Shown one piece after another: positions 1 through 7,497 of a DNA stretch of 40,952 nucleotides (the first letter of the stretch is position 1; each line of letters opens with the position of its first letter). A model generated the notes under the pieces. The model was not told the DNA's origin. It did not search any database and saw only the letters and a list, made by a program, of their open reading frames with translations. The position numbers and the translations under genes were made by a program. The stretch comes from Verrucomicrobiota bacterium (GTDB lineage: Bacteria > Verrucomicrobiota > Verrucomicrobiia > Chthoniobacterales > UBA10450): NCBI GenBank assembly GCA_003219695.1, contig QHQA01000017.1, positions 1-40,952 of the forward strand, in the 5' to 3' direction.

Positions 1-1
1 T

Positions 2-925
2 TTGCTTTACCAAAAACCCGCGTCCGACACGCACGATTTGGGCGCGATACGTAGCATCGGAATTTCAAAACGCGAGCTCCTCGAGCGCCTCGGCGGGCCG
101 AATGTTCTGCTCAATCTCGCGTATTCGATTCATCCGCCGCTGCTGTTGAAGTTTGAGCGGCGAATTTTTTGCGATCTCGATCCGAGCGAAATCTTTTATT
201 GGATGACGAAGATGGAAATGGGCCAGTCGTACCATCACGAATTCTGGACGATCGGGCTCAATGTTCGCGGAAACGATTGTCGGCTGCCGAGATCGAGGCT
301 TCCGTGGAAAACATTTTATCCGCTGGTGGACACGAGGTTGTTCCGTTCACAACCGCGGCCGCGCGCCCCGAAATTTACGACAGTCGGTCAATGGTATTGG
401 GGCGGGGCAGTAGAGGTTGCAGGCGAATTTCCCGATCTCTCCAAAAAATTTGCGTTCGAACCGTATCTCGATCTCCCTGCGCGCGTACCGGAGGCGAGGT
501 TCGAACTCGCGATGAATATAGCTGCCACGGATCCGGAGAGAGAACGACTGAGCCGGCTCGGCTGGATAGTTGTCGATCCACACCGCGTCGCGCGCACGCC
601 GAGCGCGTATCGCCGCTACTTGGCCAGCGCGCTCGCTGAATTCACGGCTATCAAAGGCGTTGACGAGGCGTGGCGCACCGGCTGGGTCAGCGATCGCGCT
701 GCAGCTTTTCTTGCGTTAGGTCGTCCCGTGATTACCAAAGACACCGGCGCGCACCGTTATCTTCCTGCAAAGAACGGATTCCGTTTTGTCCGAAATCCTG
801 CCGAGGCGGAGGACGCCGTGAGGGAAGTGCTGCGAGATTGGCCGCGGTTATCGAAGCAGGCGCGCGAGTCGGCGGTAGAAGTTTTCGATTCGGTTAAAAA
901 TCTCCGAAACATTCTAAATATTTAA
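2..925 (+). CDS. Glycosyltransferase-like protein, 5' end outside window
   Basis: The reading frame is open to the left edge, so the N-terminus is missing; the TTG at position 2 is not a credible start. The last 110 residues align by eye with the protein encoded at 9650-10819. Both share a TGW(V/F)SDR motif followed by an LGRPVIT or AAGRPVIT segment, an acidic/Thr-Gly turn and a terminal helix ending in an (I)LxxI-type pattern. This is the layout of the C-terminal sugar-nucleotide half of GT-B glycosyltransferases (glycosyltransferase family 1-like). The visible 307 residues also share an IxxDPSxxxxxx segment near residue 57 with the paralogue. The product probably transfers a sugar to a surface glycan or glycolipid, but donor and acceptor cannot be read from the sequence. 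Family call fairly secure; function inferred. Confidence 0.6.
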   Translation: MLYQKPASDTHDLGAIRSIGISKRELLERLGGPNVLLNLAYSIHPPLLLKFERRIFCDLDPSEIFYWMTKMEMGQSYHHEFWTIGLNVRGNDCRLPRSRLPWKTFYPLVDTRLFRSQPRPRAPKFTTVGQWYWGGAVEVAGEFPDLSKKFAFEPYLDLPARVPEARFELAMNIAATDPERERLSRLGWIVVDPHRVARTPSAYRRYLASALAEFTAIKGVDEAWRTGWVSDRAAAFLALGRPVITKDTGAHRYLPAKNGFRFVRNPAEAEDAVREVLRDWPRLSKQARESAVEVFDSVKNLRNILNI

Positions 926-942
926 GAATTTTTATCCCGGCA

Positions 943-993
943 GACGAGACCGTCCGCCGGCCTCACAGCCTCGCCACAGGACGAGACCGTCCG
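943..993. repeat. Short direct repeat in intergenic gap
   Basis: The 14-mer GACGAGACCGTCCG occurs at 943-956 and again at 980-993, in the 154-bp gap between the glycosyltransferase-like gene and the pterin dehydratase gene. The surrounding sequence (CACAGCC, then GGCTGTG about 40 bp later) can also pair. It looks like a degraded member of the dispersed palindromic repeats found throughout the window. Confidence 0.5.
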
Positions 994-1079
994 ACTGGCG
1001 GCCAAGATGGCTGTGCTACGAAAAAGGCGCTCGATTTGGCGTTGCAAAACGATTTTCGGGTGATACTCGTTGTCCCGTT

Positions 1080-1364
1080 ATGGCTGACTTGATCAAACAA
1101 AACGAGCTCAAGGAGCGAATGAAAAAAATCCCGGAATGGGAACTTGAGAAGAACCACATCGAACGCACTTTTGAATTCGATGATTTTGTCGATGCGATTG
1201 ATTTCGTGGACAGAGTGGCCGAGGTCGCTGAGGAAGAAGAGCATCATCCCGACATTGATATCCGTTACAACAAAGTCCGTCTGGTCCTCTCAACGCATAG
1301 CAAAGGCGGCTTGACCGAACTGGATTTTGGTTTGGCTCAACGAATCGATACTCTGGAAGAATAG
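1080..1364 (+). CDS. phhB: 4a-hydroxytetrahydrobiopterin dehydratase (pterin carbinolamine dehydratase)
   Basis: A 94-residue protein, the usual size for the PCD/DCoH family. The family signature is present: acidic EEEEHHPD at residues 51-58 with the catalytic His pair H55-H56 and P57, then the strand RYNKVRLVL, then STHSKGGLTELD with a third conserved His (H73). The enzyme dehydrates 4a-hydroxytetrahydropterin to quinonoid dihydropterin, recycling the cofactor of aromatic amino acid hydroxylases; some bacterial homologues act in molybdopterin metabolism or have unclear roles. No phenylalanine hydroxylase gene is nearby, so the physiological partner is unknown. The gene stands alone and is followed 3 bp later by a palindromic repeat. 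Confidence 0.88.
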   Translation: MADLIKQNELKERMKKIPEWELEKNHIERTFEFDDFVDAIDFVDRVAEVAEEEEHHPDIDIRYNKVRLVLSTHSKGGLTELDFGLAQRIDTLEE

Positions 1365-1367
1365 AAT

Positions 1368-1419
1368 GGTAGGGACGGCGCGCTGCGCTGTCCGGACACC
1401 GCGGCGCGGCGTCTCTACC
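1368..1419. repeat. 52-bp palindromic element, GGTAGGG/CCTACC family
   Basis: The element begins GGTAGGGACGGCGCG and ends GGCGTCTCTACC, with a CCGGAC centre, so it folds as a hairpin. It has the same 52-bp length and layout as the element at 39355-39406, which lies inside a coding sequence. It sits in the convergent gap between phhB and the DUF5069 gene and could also act as a bidirectional transcription barrier. Confidence 0.7.
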
Positions 1420-1880
1420 TAGGGGCTCGGGAGTCGGCCTTCGTCGGCGTCGATAAATTGGAACGCCGTCTGGATATCGGCGCGGTCGGACATGCCGGCC
1501 TCCCGTTTGCGGCGGTTCAAGGTTTCGGACACTTCGTCGTTCCAGCCGCGTTTGCGCATGAATTCGTTCCAGACATAAATGTCGTCCTCGGACGGTCTGC
1601 GCCCGACATCGAAGCACCATTGCAAGATCTCATCGTCAATGCCGCCCTGTTTCACGCGCTCGACTAGCTGATCGTAATTGACTCGGAGGAACTTCACGCA
1701 TTTTTCATCGAAACCCTTTCCAAGATTCGTGTGATAATCCGAAGGCAACTCGCCTTTGGCGTGCAACCGGATTTTGTCCAGCATCCGGCCAAAATAGAAA
1801 AGCCCGCCCACTTTTTCGGAAGGACTGCGAAGAGGAAACTGGGCCACAAAAAAATCTGGGCTTTTTCTCATGTCATTCAA
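1419..1880 (-). CDS. DUF5069 domain-containing protein
   Basis: A 153-residue soluble protein matching from memory the DUF5069 family common in Verrucomicrobiota and Planctomycetota. Its recognisable blocks are PLRSPSEKVGG, FGRMLDKIRLHAKGELP at about residues 30-46, LGKGFD, then WCFDVGRRPSEDDI, WNEFMRKRGW and a terminal FIDADEGR. Several charged invariant-looking residues (D/K/R in FGRMLDKIR) suggest a binding or catalytic function, but none is known to me. There is no signal peptide or membrane segment. The gene is convergent with phhB, and the 3' end touches the palindromic repeat at 1368-1419. Confidence 0.8.
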   Translation of the reverse strand: MNDMRKSPDFFVAQFPLRSPSEKVGGLFYFGRMLDKIRLHAKGELPSDYHTNLGKGFDEKCVKFLRVNYDQLVERVKQGGIDDEILQWCFDVGRRPSEDDIYVWNEFMRKRGWNDEVSETLNRRKREAGMSDRADIQTAFQFIDADEGRLPSP

Positions 1881-1936
1881 GTAGTGCGAAACAATCCCTC
1901 AACTCCATGCTCTCCCTCTGAAGAAAGCGTAGATCG

Positions 1937-2022
1937 AGCGCCGAGGGCGCTACTCAACTTTCAGCCTAGGGCATCGCCCCAGGATCCAATCGTCGACGGA
2001 CGCAGCGCTGAAAGCGCGATTC
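1937..2022. repeat. Left inverted REP block flanking the RAYT gene
   Basis: Contains a hairpin (AGCGCCGAGGGCGCT, 1937-1951), a 22-bp block at 1963-1984 beginning AGCCTAGGGC, and a 20-bp block at 2003-2022 beginning CAGCGCTGAAAG. The last two recur in inverted orientation on the other side of the transposase gene, at 2556-2577 (one mismatch) and 2514-2533 (perfect). This arrangement is typical of REP sequences bracketing a REP-associated tyrosine transposase. Confidence 0.85.
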
Positions 2023-2034
2023 AATGTCTCAATC

Positions 2035-2479
2035 TCAAACATACCGCTCGGCGAAATCGACACCGTGCCTGCGCAACAACTCACGGTATTCGTCCTGAAA
2101 TGTGCGAGTACGATGGTGTTCTGGTTGCGTCTTAACGTATTGCAGCACAGCCTCGAGTTGACTCGGGCTCACTGAAAACGCGCCATAGCCGCGCTGCCAG
2201 AAGAAGCCGCGATAGCGAGCCTCGAGCGCTTTGATCCATTTCGAGGAGGCTTTCTTTATCTGCTCGATGAGTTGAGCCTGAGAAAGAGTTCGCGGCAACG
2301 TAGTCACAATGTGAACGTGATCAGCAACACCGCCGACATGCACGAGTTCGGCGCCGAGATCGCGGCAGATCGTCGCCAGATACGCATTCATGCGTAGCCG
2401 GAGCCTGAATCGAGCCAAGGCTCGCGGTTCTTGGTGCTAAAACGATGTGAAGGATGACTTTGCTAAGCGATTGGGGCAT
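2035..2479 (-). pseudogene. REP-associated tyrosine transposase (RAYT, IS200/IS605-like), frameshifted
   Basis: The C-terminal 127 residues (2035-2418) carry the HUH motif HVHIV in GGVADHVHIVTTLP, followed by the helix KASSKWIK, YRGFFWQRGYGAFSVS, and YVKTQPEHHRTRTF with the catalytic-helix Tyr. A full-length relative would start with an MPQSL-like N-terminus. This is found at 2479 on the minus strand (MPQSLSKVILHIV), but in a different frame; FSTKNREPWLDSG is in a third frame. Two apparent single-base deletions (near 2440 and 2415) are needed to join the pieces. The final conserved W codon also seems to have become TGA at 2035-2037. The gene is bracketed by inverted REP blocks. It is probably inactive now, although a RAYT of this type could have mobilised the repeats in this genome. 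Confidence 0.85.
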
Positions 2480-2513
2480 AGCGTCAATCACGCATCGAAT
2501 TCGCCCCGAATGT

Positions 2514-2602
2514 GAATCGCGCTTTCAGCGCTGGCGGTTTTCTTCATTTCACCAGTCCTGGGGCGTTGCCCTAGGCTAGCAGTGAGAGCGCGCCTTTGGC
2601 GC
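2514..2602. repeat. Right inverted REP block flanking the RAYT gene
   Basis: Blocks at 2514-2533 (perfect inverted copy of 2003-2022) and 2556-2577 (inverted copy of 1963-1984 with one mismatch) are followed by a small hairpin, GCGCCTTTGGCGC, at 2590-2602. With the left block they delimit a RAYT-REP unit of about 670 bp. Its right end lies about 50 bp upstream of pafA, so it probably occupies the pafA upstream region. Confidence 0.85.
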
Positions 2603-2659
2603 AACACACAATGTTTTTTCGTTTAGCCAAATCGCAATTCGATGCGTTAATTGAGTGCA

Positions 2660-4096
2660 ATGGATCGCATCGTTGGCATCGAAACCGAATACGGGTGTCT
2701 TCTGAGCGAAGAAGAACCGCACGTGAACTCGGAGCTGTGGCCGGCAAAGGTCAAAAATTATCTCTTCCGCAGGGCCGACGCCGGCACGATCGATTTGCAC
2801 TACCGCGATTACGAGGAACCGCCGGGCAACGGCGGATTTCTCCTCAACGGCGGGCGTCTCTACCTCGACATGGGACACATCGAGTACGCGTCGCCGGAAT
2901 GTTTGCATCTGCACGATCTTGTGACCTATGAGCTGGCTGGGGACGACCTGCTGCAATCAGCGCTCATCGCACTCGGCGCGGAGGATCGCGTCTCGTTTAT
3001 CAAGAACAACGTGGACCATCACACGGGGGCCACCTTCGGCTGCCACGAGAATTATCTGATGAAACGCGAGGCGCAGTTTACGCCGCCGATTCTTGGAACA
3101 CTGCTGACTTTTTTAGCGACGCGCCAGATTTTTACCGGAGCGGGGCGAGTCGGGCAGTCGAATCCGCTGGCGTTCGATTTCGAGCCGCCGCAACCCGAGG
3201 GCCAGGTCAATTTCCAGCTCAGCCAGCGCGCCGATCACATCGTGAACGACATTTATCAGTGGGTGCAATTTAATCGCGCCATCATCAACGCGCGCGATGA
3301 GCCGCTGGCCGATTACCGAAAATATCGGCGGCTGCACTTGCTCATCGGCGACTCGAACATGAGCCCGTACGCCACTGCGCTGAAAATCGGGACAACCGCC
3401 TGCGTTTTGTCGTTGCTGGAGGAAGGCCGTTTGCCGCGAAACCTTGTCCTGGCCGATGCCGTGCAGAGCACGCGCGACATTTCTCGCGATTCCACTGAGC
3501 GATGGATCGTCCGGCTTGAGAACGGCAAGACCATCAACGCAATCGATGTGCAATGGGAATTTCATCACCTGGCGCAGAAGCATCTACGGAACAGCAGCGC
3601 CGAAACCAATTGGTTACTGGAGAACTGGGGATTCGTTCTTGAATCGGTCGACGACAACCGCCACGCGCTGATTGGCGGTGTTGACTGGATCACCAAGAAA
3701 TGGTTGCTGGAAACGTTTGTCGAAGCCGAAAGACTCAGCTGGGACGATCCGTGGCTGCAAAGTATTGATTTGGAATATCACAACATCGATCCGCGCCGCG
3801 GATTGTTCTTCAGCATCACACCCGGCAAAAGGATCGCCGAATGGAACAATAGCGTCCGTCGCGCCAGCGCTACGCATGTTCCTCCGGACAACACCCGCGC
3901 ATCCGGCCGCGCGCGAGCCGTTACCTTTTTCCAGAACTGTAATTTCCCTTACGTGATCAACTGGGATTCCATCGCCTGCGACAGCCGTGATTTCCTCGTC
4001 ATGGGCAACCCGTTCGAAACTTACAACGACGAAGTAGAACGTTTCCTGGCGAAGCCGCGATCGACGAACGCTGCTACCGATGCCACTGATAGTTGA
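2660..4096 (+). CDS. pafA: Pup--protein ligase PafA family protein (prokaryotic ubiquitin-like conjugation)
   Basis: A 478-residue protein collinear with mycobacterial PafA/Dop. Landmarks are RIVGIETEYG (metal-binding Glu at 8/10), NYLFRR, then FLLNGGRLYLDMGHIEYASPEC with the catalytic Asp at 70. Further on come KNNVD, GCHENYLM, TRQIFTGAGRVG, FQLSQRADHI, INARDEP, YRRLHLLIGDSNM, and a C-terminal FLVMGNPFETYNDEVERFL resembling the PafA end. There is no Dop-loop insertion after the N-terminal strand, which favours ligase (PafA) over depupylase (Dop). PafA phosphorylates the C-terminal Glu of Pup and joins it to substrate lysines. No Pup/UBact, Dop, Mpa or proteasome subunit gene lies in the window. 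A TTG at 2651 would add three residues; ATG 2660 is preferred. The 3' end overlaps the next gene by 17 bp. Confidence 0.88.
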   Translation: MDRIVGIETEYGCLLSEEEPHVNSELWPAKVKNYLFRRADAGTIDLHYRDYEEPPGNGGFLLNGGRLYLDMGHIEYASPECLHLHDLVTYELAGDDLLQSALIALGAEDRVSFIKNNVDHHTGATFGCHENYLMKREAQFTPPILGTLLTFLATRQIFTGAGRVGQSNPLAFDFEPPQPEGQVNFQLSQRADHIVNDIYQWVQFNRAIINARDEPLADYRKYRRLHLLIGDSNMSPYATALKIGTTACVLSLLEEGRLPRNLVLADAVQSTRDISRDSTERWIVRLENGKTINAIDVQWEFHHLAQKHLRNSSAETNWLLENWGFVLESVDDNRHALIGGVDWITKKWLLETFVEAERLSWDDPWLQSIDLEYHNIDPRRGLFFSITPGKRIAEWNNSVRRASATHVPPDNTRASGRARAVTFFQNCNFPYVINWDSIACDSRDFLVMGNPFETYNDEVERFLAKPRSTNAATDATDS

Positions 4097-4970
4097 AGCT
4101 CCTGTGGCCCAGCGTGACAGGCGTCTCGAGTCGCGACTGCAACCCGTGTTGTATCGAAAGGCAGTTTTGAGCGCGCTTCTGGCGTTGATCTTTCTGGCGT
4201 TTTTCGGAACGCTTGGGCTGAGTGCTCGAATGTTTCCCAAAAATTACGACTGGCGGTATCGGGTGATTTCCAATTTGCTCTCGCCGCGTGACAATCCCAG
4301 CCACTATTGGCTGCCAGCATGCGGAATCATCGTGGCCGCGGTGCTGATGCTGCCGTTTGCTGGATATTTGCGCCGCAATTTGGAGATCGCCTCGCCGCGC
4401 GCCGCCCGCGTAAGTGCCGGAGCTTTGATAGCTGGAATCGTCGCGCTGATTTGCGCCTGCCTTGTTGTGCCGCAACACGTCCACGATGTGTTTGGAATCC
4501 GGCGCCTGCATGAATTCATCGCGCGTTCAGCCGCGGGATTCATCGCGATCGGAATGTTAAATGCATGTTGGTGCGCGTGGAAAGGCTTTAGGAAAAATCT
4601 GCTTCAGGGACGCTTGTTCTGGACCTGGTCTTTAGTTACGCTGTTGCCGCTGGCCGGGATTTTCTTTAGCGAATGTTTGTTAGGCATTACGCGATTGCAC
4701 CCTGCCTGGGCGATGCCGATTCGTACTGTTCTGCGACATTCCGTCTTCTGGCATCTCGGGTTTTGGGAATGGTCGGGTTCCGCAGCAGTATTCGTATTTC
4801 TGTGCGCAGCGGTCCTTTTAATACCGGCCGCGAACGGGCTTCGAAAATCGCAGCGAGATCACTGCAATCTTGCAGCGGCTTCTGCTCAGGAACTCTCCAA
4901 GATGCGCTTGATGTCGCGCGCACCATGCAGCACGCGCACGATTTCCACGCCATCGGCCAGCTCGCGATAG
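4080..4970 (+). CDS. Six-helix integral membrane protein, unknown function
   Basis: About 296 residues. Hydrophobic segments lie near residues 27-50, 75-97, 108-130, 143-166, 180-205 and 220-248, so six membrane helices are likely. I do not recognise the family; size and spacing recall small DUF998-like membrane proteins, but no diagnostic motif is visible. The start overlaps the pafA stop by 17 bp, implying translational coupling and possibly a shared transcript; an in-frame GTG at 4147 is an alternative. The last 28 codons run antisense into the toxin gene of the downstream parDE-like module. That hydrophilic Ser/Arg-rich tail looks like read-through after loss of an earlier stop rather than conserved sequence. 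Confidence 0.65.
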   Translation: MPLIVEAPVAQRDRRLESRLQPVLYRKAVLSALLALIFLAFFGTLGLSARMFPKNYDWRYRVISNLLSPRDNPSHYWLPACGIIVAAVLMLPFAGYLRRNLEIASPRAARVSAGALIAGIVALICACLVVPQHVHDVFGIRRLHEFIARSAAGFIAIGMLNACWCAWKGFRKNLLQGRLFWTWSLVTLLPLAGIFFSECLLGITRLHPAWAMPIRTVLRHSVFWHLGFWEWSGSAAVFVFLCAAVLLIPAANGLRKSQRDHCNLAAASAQELSKMRLMSRAPCSTRTISTPSASSR

Positions 4971-5192
4971 AAGATTAAGTAGTTACGGAATGCGGGTGAC
5001 AGCCACATCCGCAACTCTTCGCGCGTTTTGATCTTCTTTACCACGCGGCCGAGTTGCGGCATGCGGGCAAGTCGTTCGAAAGAGAGCCGAAGCTGATGGA
5101 CAACTTCACCGGCCGCTACAGGATTATCTTGCGCAATAAATACGCTCTTCGAGATCAAGCCAAGCCTGTTCGCGGACCAGCAGCCGGGCCAT
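4886..5192 (-). pseudogene. RelE/ParE-family toxin, probably frameshifted
   Basis: The 90-residue open frame at 4886-5158 contains typical ParE features: IAQDNPVAA, SFERLARMPQLG, and the C-terminal FYRELADGVEIVRVLHGARDI block. Its apparent N-terminus is atypical. A better start is ATG at 5192, 8 bp after the antitoxin stop. It reads MARLLVREQAWLDLEE, which matches the family N-terminus, but it is out of frame with the rest and hits a stop at about 5124-5126. A single indel near 5150 would restore a normal ParE of about 100 residues. ParE/RelE toxins poison gyrase or cleave mRNA; this copy is probably inactive unless the short form is translated from 5158. Sequencing error is the alternative. 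Confidence 0.7.
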
Positions 5193-5200
5193 GGTCGTCG

Positions 5201-5455
5201 CTATGACGCATCCACCCGGCGTTCGATGCGCTGCCGCAATTGTTCCCAATCGGCTTCTGTCATTCCGCGCGAAGGACTATCAAGGCCAGCCTGCAGTTCC
5301 CTTTCAAGCCAGGATACATCGCGCGGCGCAGCGTTTTCCTCTGCGATTAATCGTGAAACAGCTTCTGTCACTAATTCCTCAGCAGAACGATATTTGCCGC
5401 TGGCAATTTTCCCTCTCACCGCGCGCTCGAGTTGTTGCGGTATGGCGACGTTCAC
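5201..5455 (-). CDS. ParD-like ribbon-helix-helix antitoxin
   Basis: An 84-residue protein beginning MNVAIPQQLERAVRGKIASG, then YRSAEELVTEAVSRLIAEE. This is the ribbon-helix-helix DNA-binding N-terminus of ParD/CopG-type antitoxins. A charged C-terminal tail (WLERELQAGLDS, WEQLRQRIERRVD) would wrap the toxin. It precedes the ParE-like gene by 8 bp, the normal antitoxin-toxin order. ParD proteins neutralise the toxin and repress their own promoter, which here would lie around 5456-5560, facing the gene at 5585. The frame is intact even though the toxin frame looks broken. Confidence 0.82.
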   Translation of the reverse strand: MNVAIPQQLERAVRGKIASGKYRSAEELVTEAVSRLIAEENAAPRDVSWLERELQAGLDSPSRGMTEADWEQLRQRIERRVDAS

Positions 5456-5584
5456 ATTTTGACTTTAAGCGAAAGCAGCGAATTTAACAATACCGCGCAC
5501 CGCGCGTCGTTATCATCCGTCTATGAACAGATCGTCAACGAGGCACGAGCGCGACGTTTGCAGATGGAAGTGGGTTTGAACCAG

Positions 5585-5953
5585 ATGACTAAGCCGATTA
5601 CGAGGTTGCGGAAACGCGCAAAGCACGGTGATCAGGGACTTCCAAGGGCGACTCTCGCGTTTTATGGTCCCGACGATACCAGAGCGAGCAAAGCCGTTCT
5701 CGGCATTTTCCTGCGCGATGACGGTGAACCGATCATTCATCGATATTTCAGCGACGACGCCGATGCGCGCTACAAGTTAGACGTTCAGGAAAGCATTCTT
5801 GCCAGGTTACGCGAGCATAATGTGCGTTCTCTTATCATGATGGAGGAGATTTTCGGCTGCCCGCATGAGGAGGGTATCGACTATCCAGAAGGCGAGTCGT
5901 GCCCACAGTGCCCCTTTTGGAGAGGTAGAGATCGTTTTGCTCGCGCAGATTAA
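5585..5953 (+). CDS. Conserved hypothetical protein with Cys/His C-terminal motif
   Basis: About 122 residues from ATG 5585 (MTKPITRLRKRAKHGDQG); ATG 5564 would add seven, and an upstream in-frame start at 5432 would overlap the parD-like gene. The core PRATLAFYGPDDTRASKAVLGIF looks like a conserved beta-rich domain. The C-terminus holds FGCPHEEGIDYPEGESCP then QCPFW, a Cys-x-His plus Cys-x-x-Cys arrangement that could bind a metal. I recall similar proteins annotated only as hypothetical in Verrucomicrobiota and Planctomycetota. There is no signal peptide. It is divergent from the parDE-like module and stands alone, so context gives no function. Confidence 0.7.
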   Translation: MTKPITRLRKRAKHGDQGLPRATLAFYGPDDTRASKAVLGIFLRDDGEPIIHRYFSDDADARYKLDVQESILARLREHNVRSLIMMEEIFGCPHEEGIDYPEGESCPQCPFWRGRDRFARAD

Positions 5954-5991
5954 ATCTAAGCTAATGGCGCAGCCAGCTGCTCGGCGCGATA

Positions 5992-7494
5992 TCACTGCAA
6001 TCTTTGCAGTGAGGAAATGCCGTAATTTTCCTGGAGCGCGGGCGCTTCGGCGGCGACTTGCGACGCGTCGAGCTCGATCTGCTTTGGGTCTTCTTCGGTC
6101 TCGATTTTGATGAAGCCTTCGATGGGATGTTTTACGGCTTCGGCCAGATCGTCCAGCGACTTAACTTCCTTGCCGTTTACTTTCGTCACCGTCAGATAAG
6201 CGAGGTCATCATAGCCGATGGTGCTGTTTGCCGGAAGGACCTGGCTCAGAATCACGATGCGCCGATTCCGTTCGGGAAAAAGCTCGGATTGGAAATGATC
6301 GAAATAAACCAGACGCTGGGGAGCTTCGCGTTGCCAGTTCGGTCCCCATTCCTTGAGATACTGGCGTGATAGCTCCTGAAAAATGAGGCCGCCAACGACG
6401 GAATAGCGCGGCGCCTGATCTAGATTATAGGGCGGACTCACGTAATCTTTCGCGTCGCGATGTTCCAGAGTCAGATTGAGCTGCATCGGTTTGCCGCCGC
6501 GTTGAATGTGGAACGGGACAGCGTCTCCCGCGTAGGCGTGTGCCGTCAGCAGGTTGGTGAATTCGATCTTGCCGTAAAGCGGATCCACATAGTTGCCGTT
6601 CTCGTCGAGCTCGTGATTCCCGATTCCTGTCACGATGTCACCAACCTGGAGCCCGGCTTTCATCGCCGGCGTACCCGGCTCTACATTGGTGACGTAAACG
6701 CCGCCCTTGCTTTTTTCTCCCGCGAACTCACGCAACTGCGGATCGCGCGTCGGGAAAAATGAGAAGCCGGCCGAGGGAAAACCACGGTAATCCTGGGTGT
6801 CGGCTTCCTTCAAAAAATGGGTGATGATGGGCGCCGGGATGGCGTCGAGCAGTTGCGAGCGCGAGTCGTATCGCAGCAGCAATCCTGCGAGCTTGTTGTT
6901 CTTGACCAGCGGCACGGTGTAGCTGTTCTCGCGATACTGCATCGGGATGCTGATGCGGTAGGTGAGGAACTGGCCAATGTCGATTGGGTAGGGAGTCATT
7001 TGCACCGTTGTCACCAGACCTTCCGTCGCCAATAGCGCGCCGGTCGGTTCCAATTGCCACGCCGCGAGCCGGTCGCCAACGACTGTGTCGGATGTGATTT
7101 CGAGCGGCTTAATACCGTCGAGAAAACTTTTTTCAGTTGGTTCGAGCAGCGCCAGGTTCGCTTCGTAATCGATCACACGAACGTTGGCCGCCGTTTTCTC
7201 GCCGGACTCTGCGCGTTCGAGCTCGACGTAATTTTGATTTGCAACCAAGTCGGCAGTCACCAGCACGCGGCCCTTAGGCAAAACCGCGCCGAGCGCGCGC
7301 TTCGAAAACGGTGCTTTCTTTTGCCACGGTCGAAAATAATCATACGACTGGCCGGTCACATTTACCCGCACCAGCGCCAGCTGTTTTTGTTTGGCTGCCG
7401 CAGACGGAACAGCCGGTTCCTTTTTTGCCAGCGCTCCACTGGTCGCAAGCAAAACGATACTGAAAGCAATGAAAGATTGTCTAAACATTTTCAC
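5992..7494 (-). CDS. Secreted HtrA-like pseudoprotease with PDZ domain
   Basis: 500 residues with a signal peptide (about 1-23, ending SGALA). The trypsin-like fold aligns with the upstream paralogue (7498-9111), but the catalytic positions are changed. The TNAHVV His position is Asp 82 (VTADLV), the Asp of CDLALI is Asn 113 (ANLALL), and the GNSGGP serine loop is ENSYTVPLV (residues 189-197), losing the oxyanion glycines. A PDZ domain follows at about 255-350 (GVYVTNVEPGTPAMKAGLQVGD), then a second PDZ-like C-terminal region (VTKVNGKEVKSLDDLAEAV). It starts 3 bp after the active paralogue ends, so the two are almost certainly co-transcribed. It probably acts as a non-catalytic partner, substrate receptor or chaperone in the periplasm; that role is inferred. 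Confidence 0.88.
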   Translation of the reverse strand: MKMFRQSFIAFSIVLLATSGALAKKEPAVPSAAAKQKQLALVRVNVTGQSYDYFRPWQKKAPFSKRALGAVLPKGRVLVTADLVANQNYVELERAESGEKTAANVRVIDYEANLALLEPTEKSFLDGIKPLEITSDTVVGDRLAAWQLEPTGALLATEGLVTTVQMTPYPIDIGQFLTYRISIPMQYRENSYTVPLVKNNKLAGLLLRYDSRSQLLDAIPAPIITHFLKEADTQDYRGFPSAGFSFFPTRDPQLREFAGEKSKGGVYVTNVEPGTPAMKAGLQVGDIVTGIGNHELDENGNYVDPLYGKIEFTNLLTAHAYAGDAVPFHIQRGGKPMQLNLTLEHRDAKDYVSPPYNLDQAPRYSVVGGLIFQELSRQYLKEWGPNWQREAPQRLVYFDHFQSELFPERNRRIVILSQVLPANSTIGYDDLAYLTVTKVNGKEVKSLDDLAEAVKHPIEGFIKIETEEDPKQIELDASQVAAEAPALQENYGISSLQRLQ

Positions 7495-7497
7495 ATT

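Noticed and set aside
2596-2931. Open frame overlapping the start of pafA
   Set aside because: Out of frame with pafA and Arg/His-rich without motifs; the upstream part lies in the REP block. Also considered as a Pup/UBact candidate, but it lacks a Gly-Gly-Gln/Glu tail and is too long.
3614-4240. 208-codon minus-strand frame opposite pafA
   Set aside because: Antisense shadow of a strongly conserved gene; no motif in its own frame.
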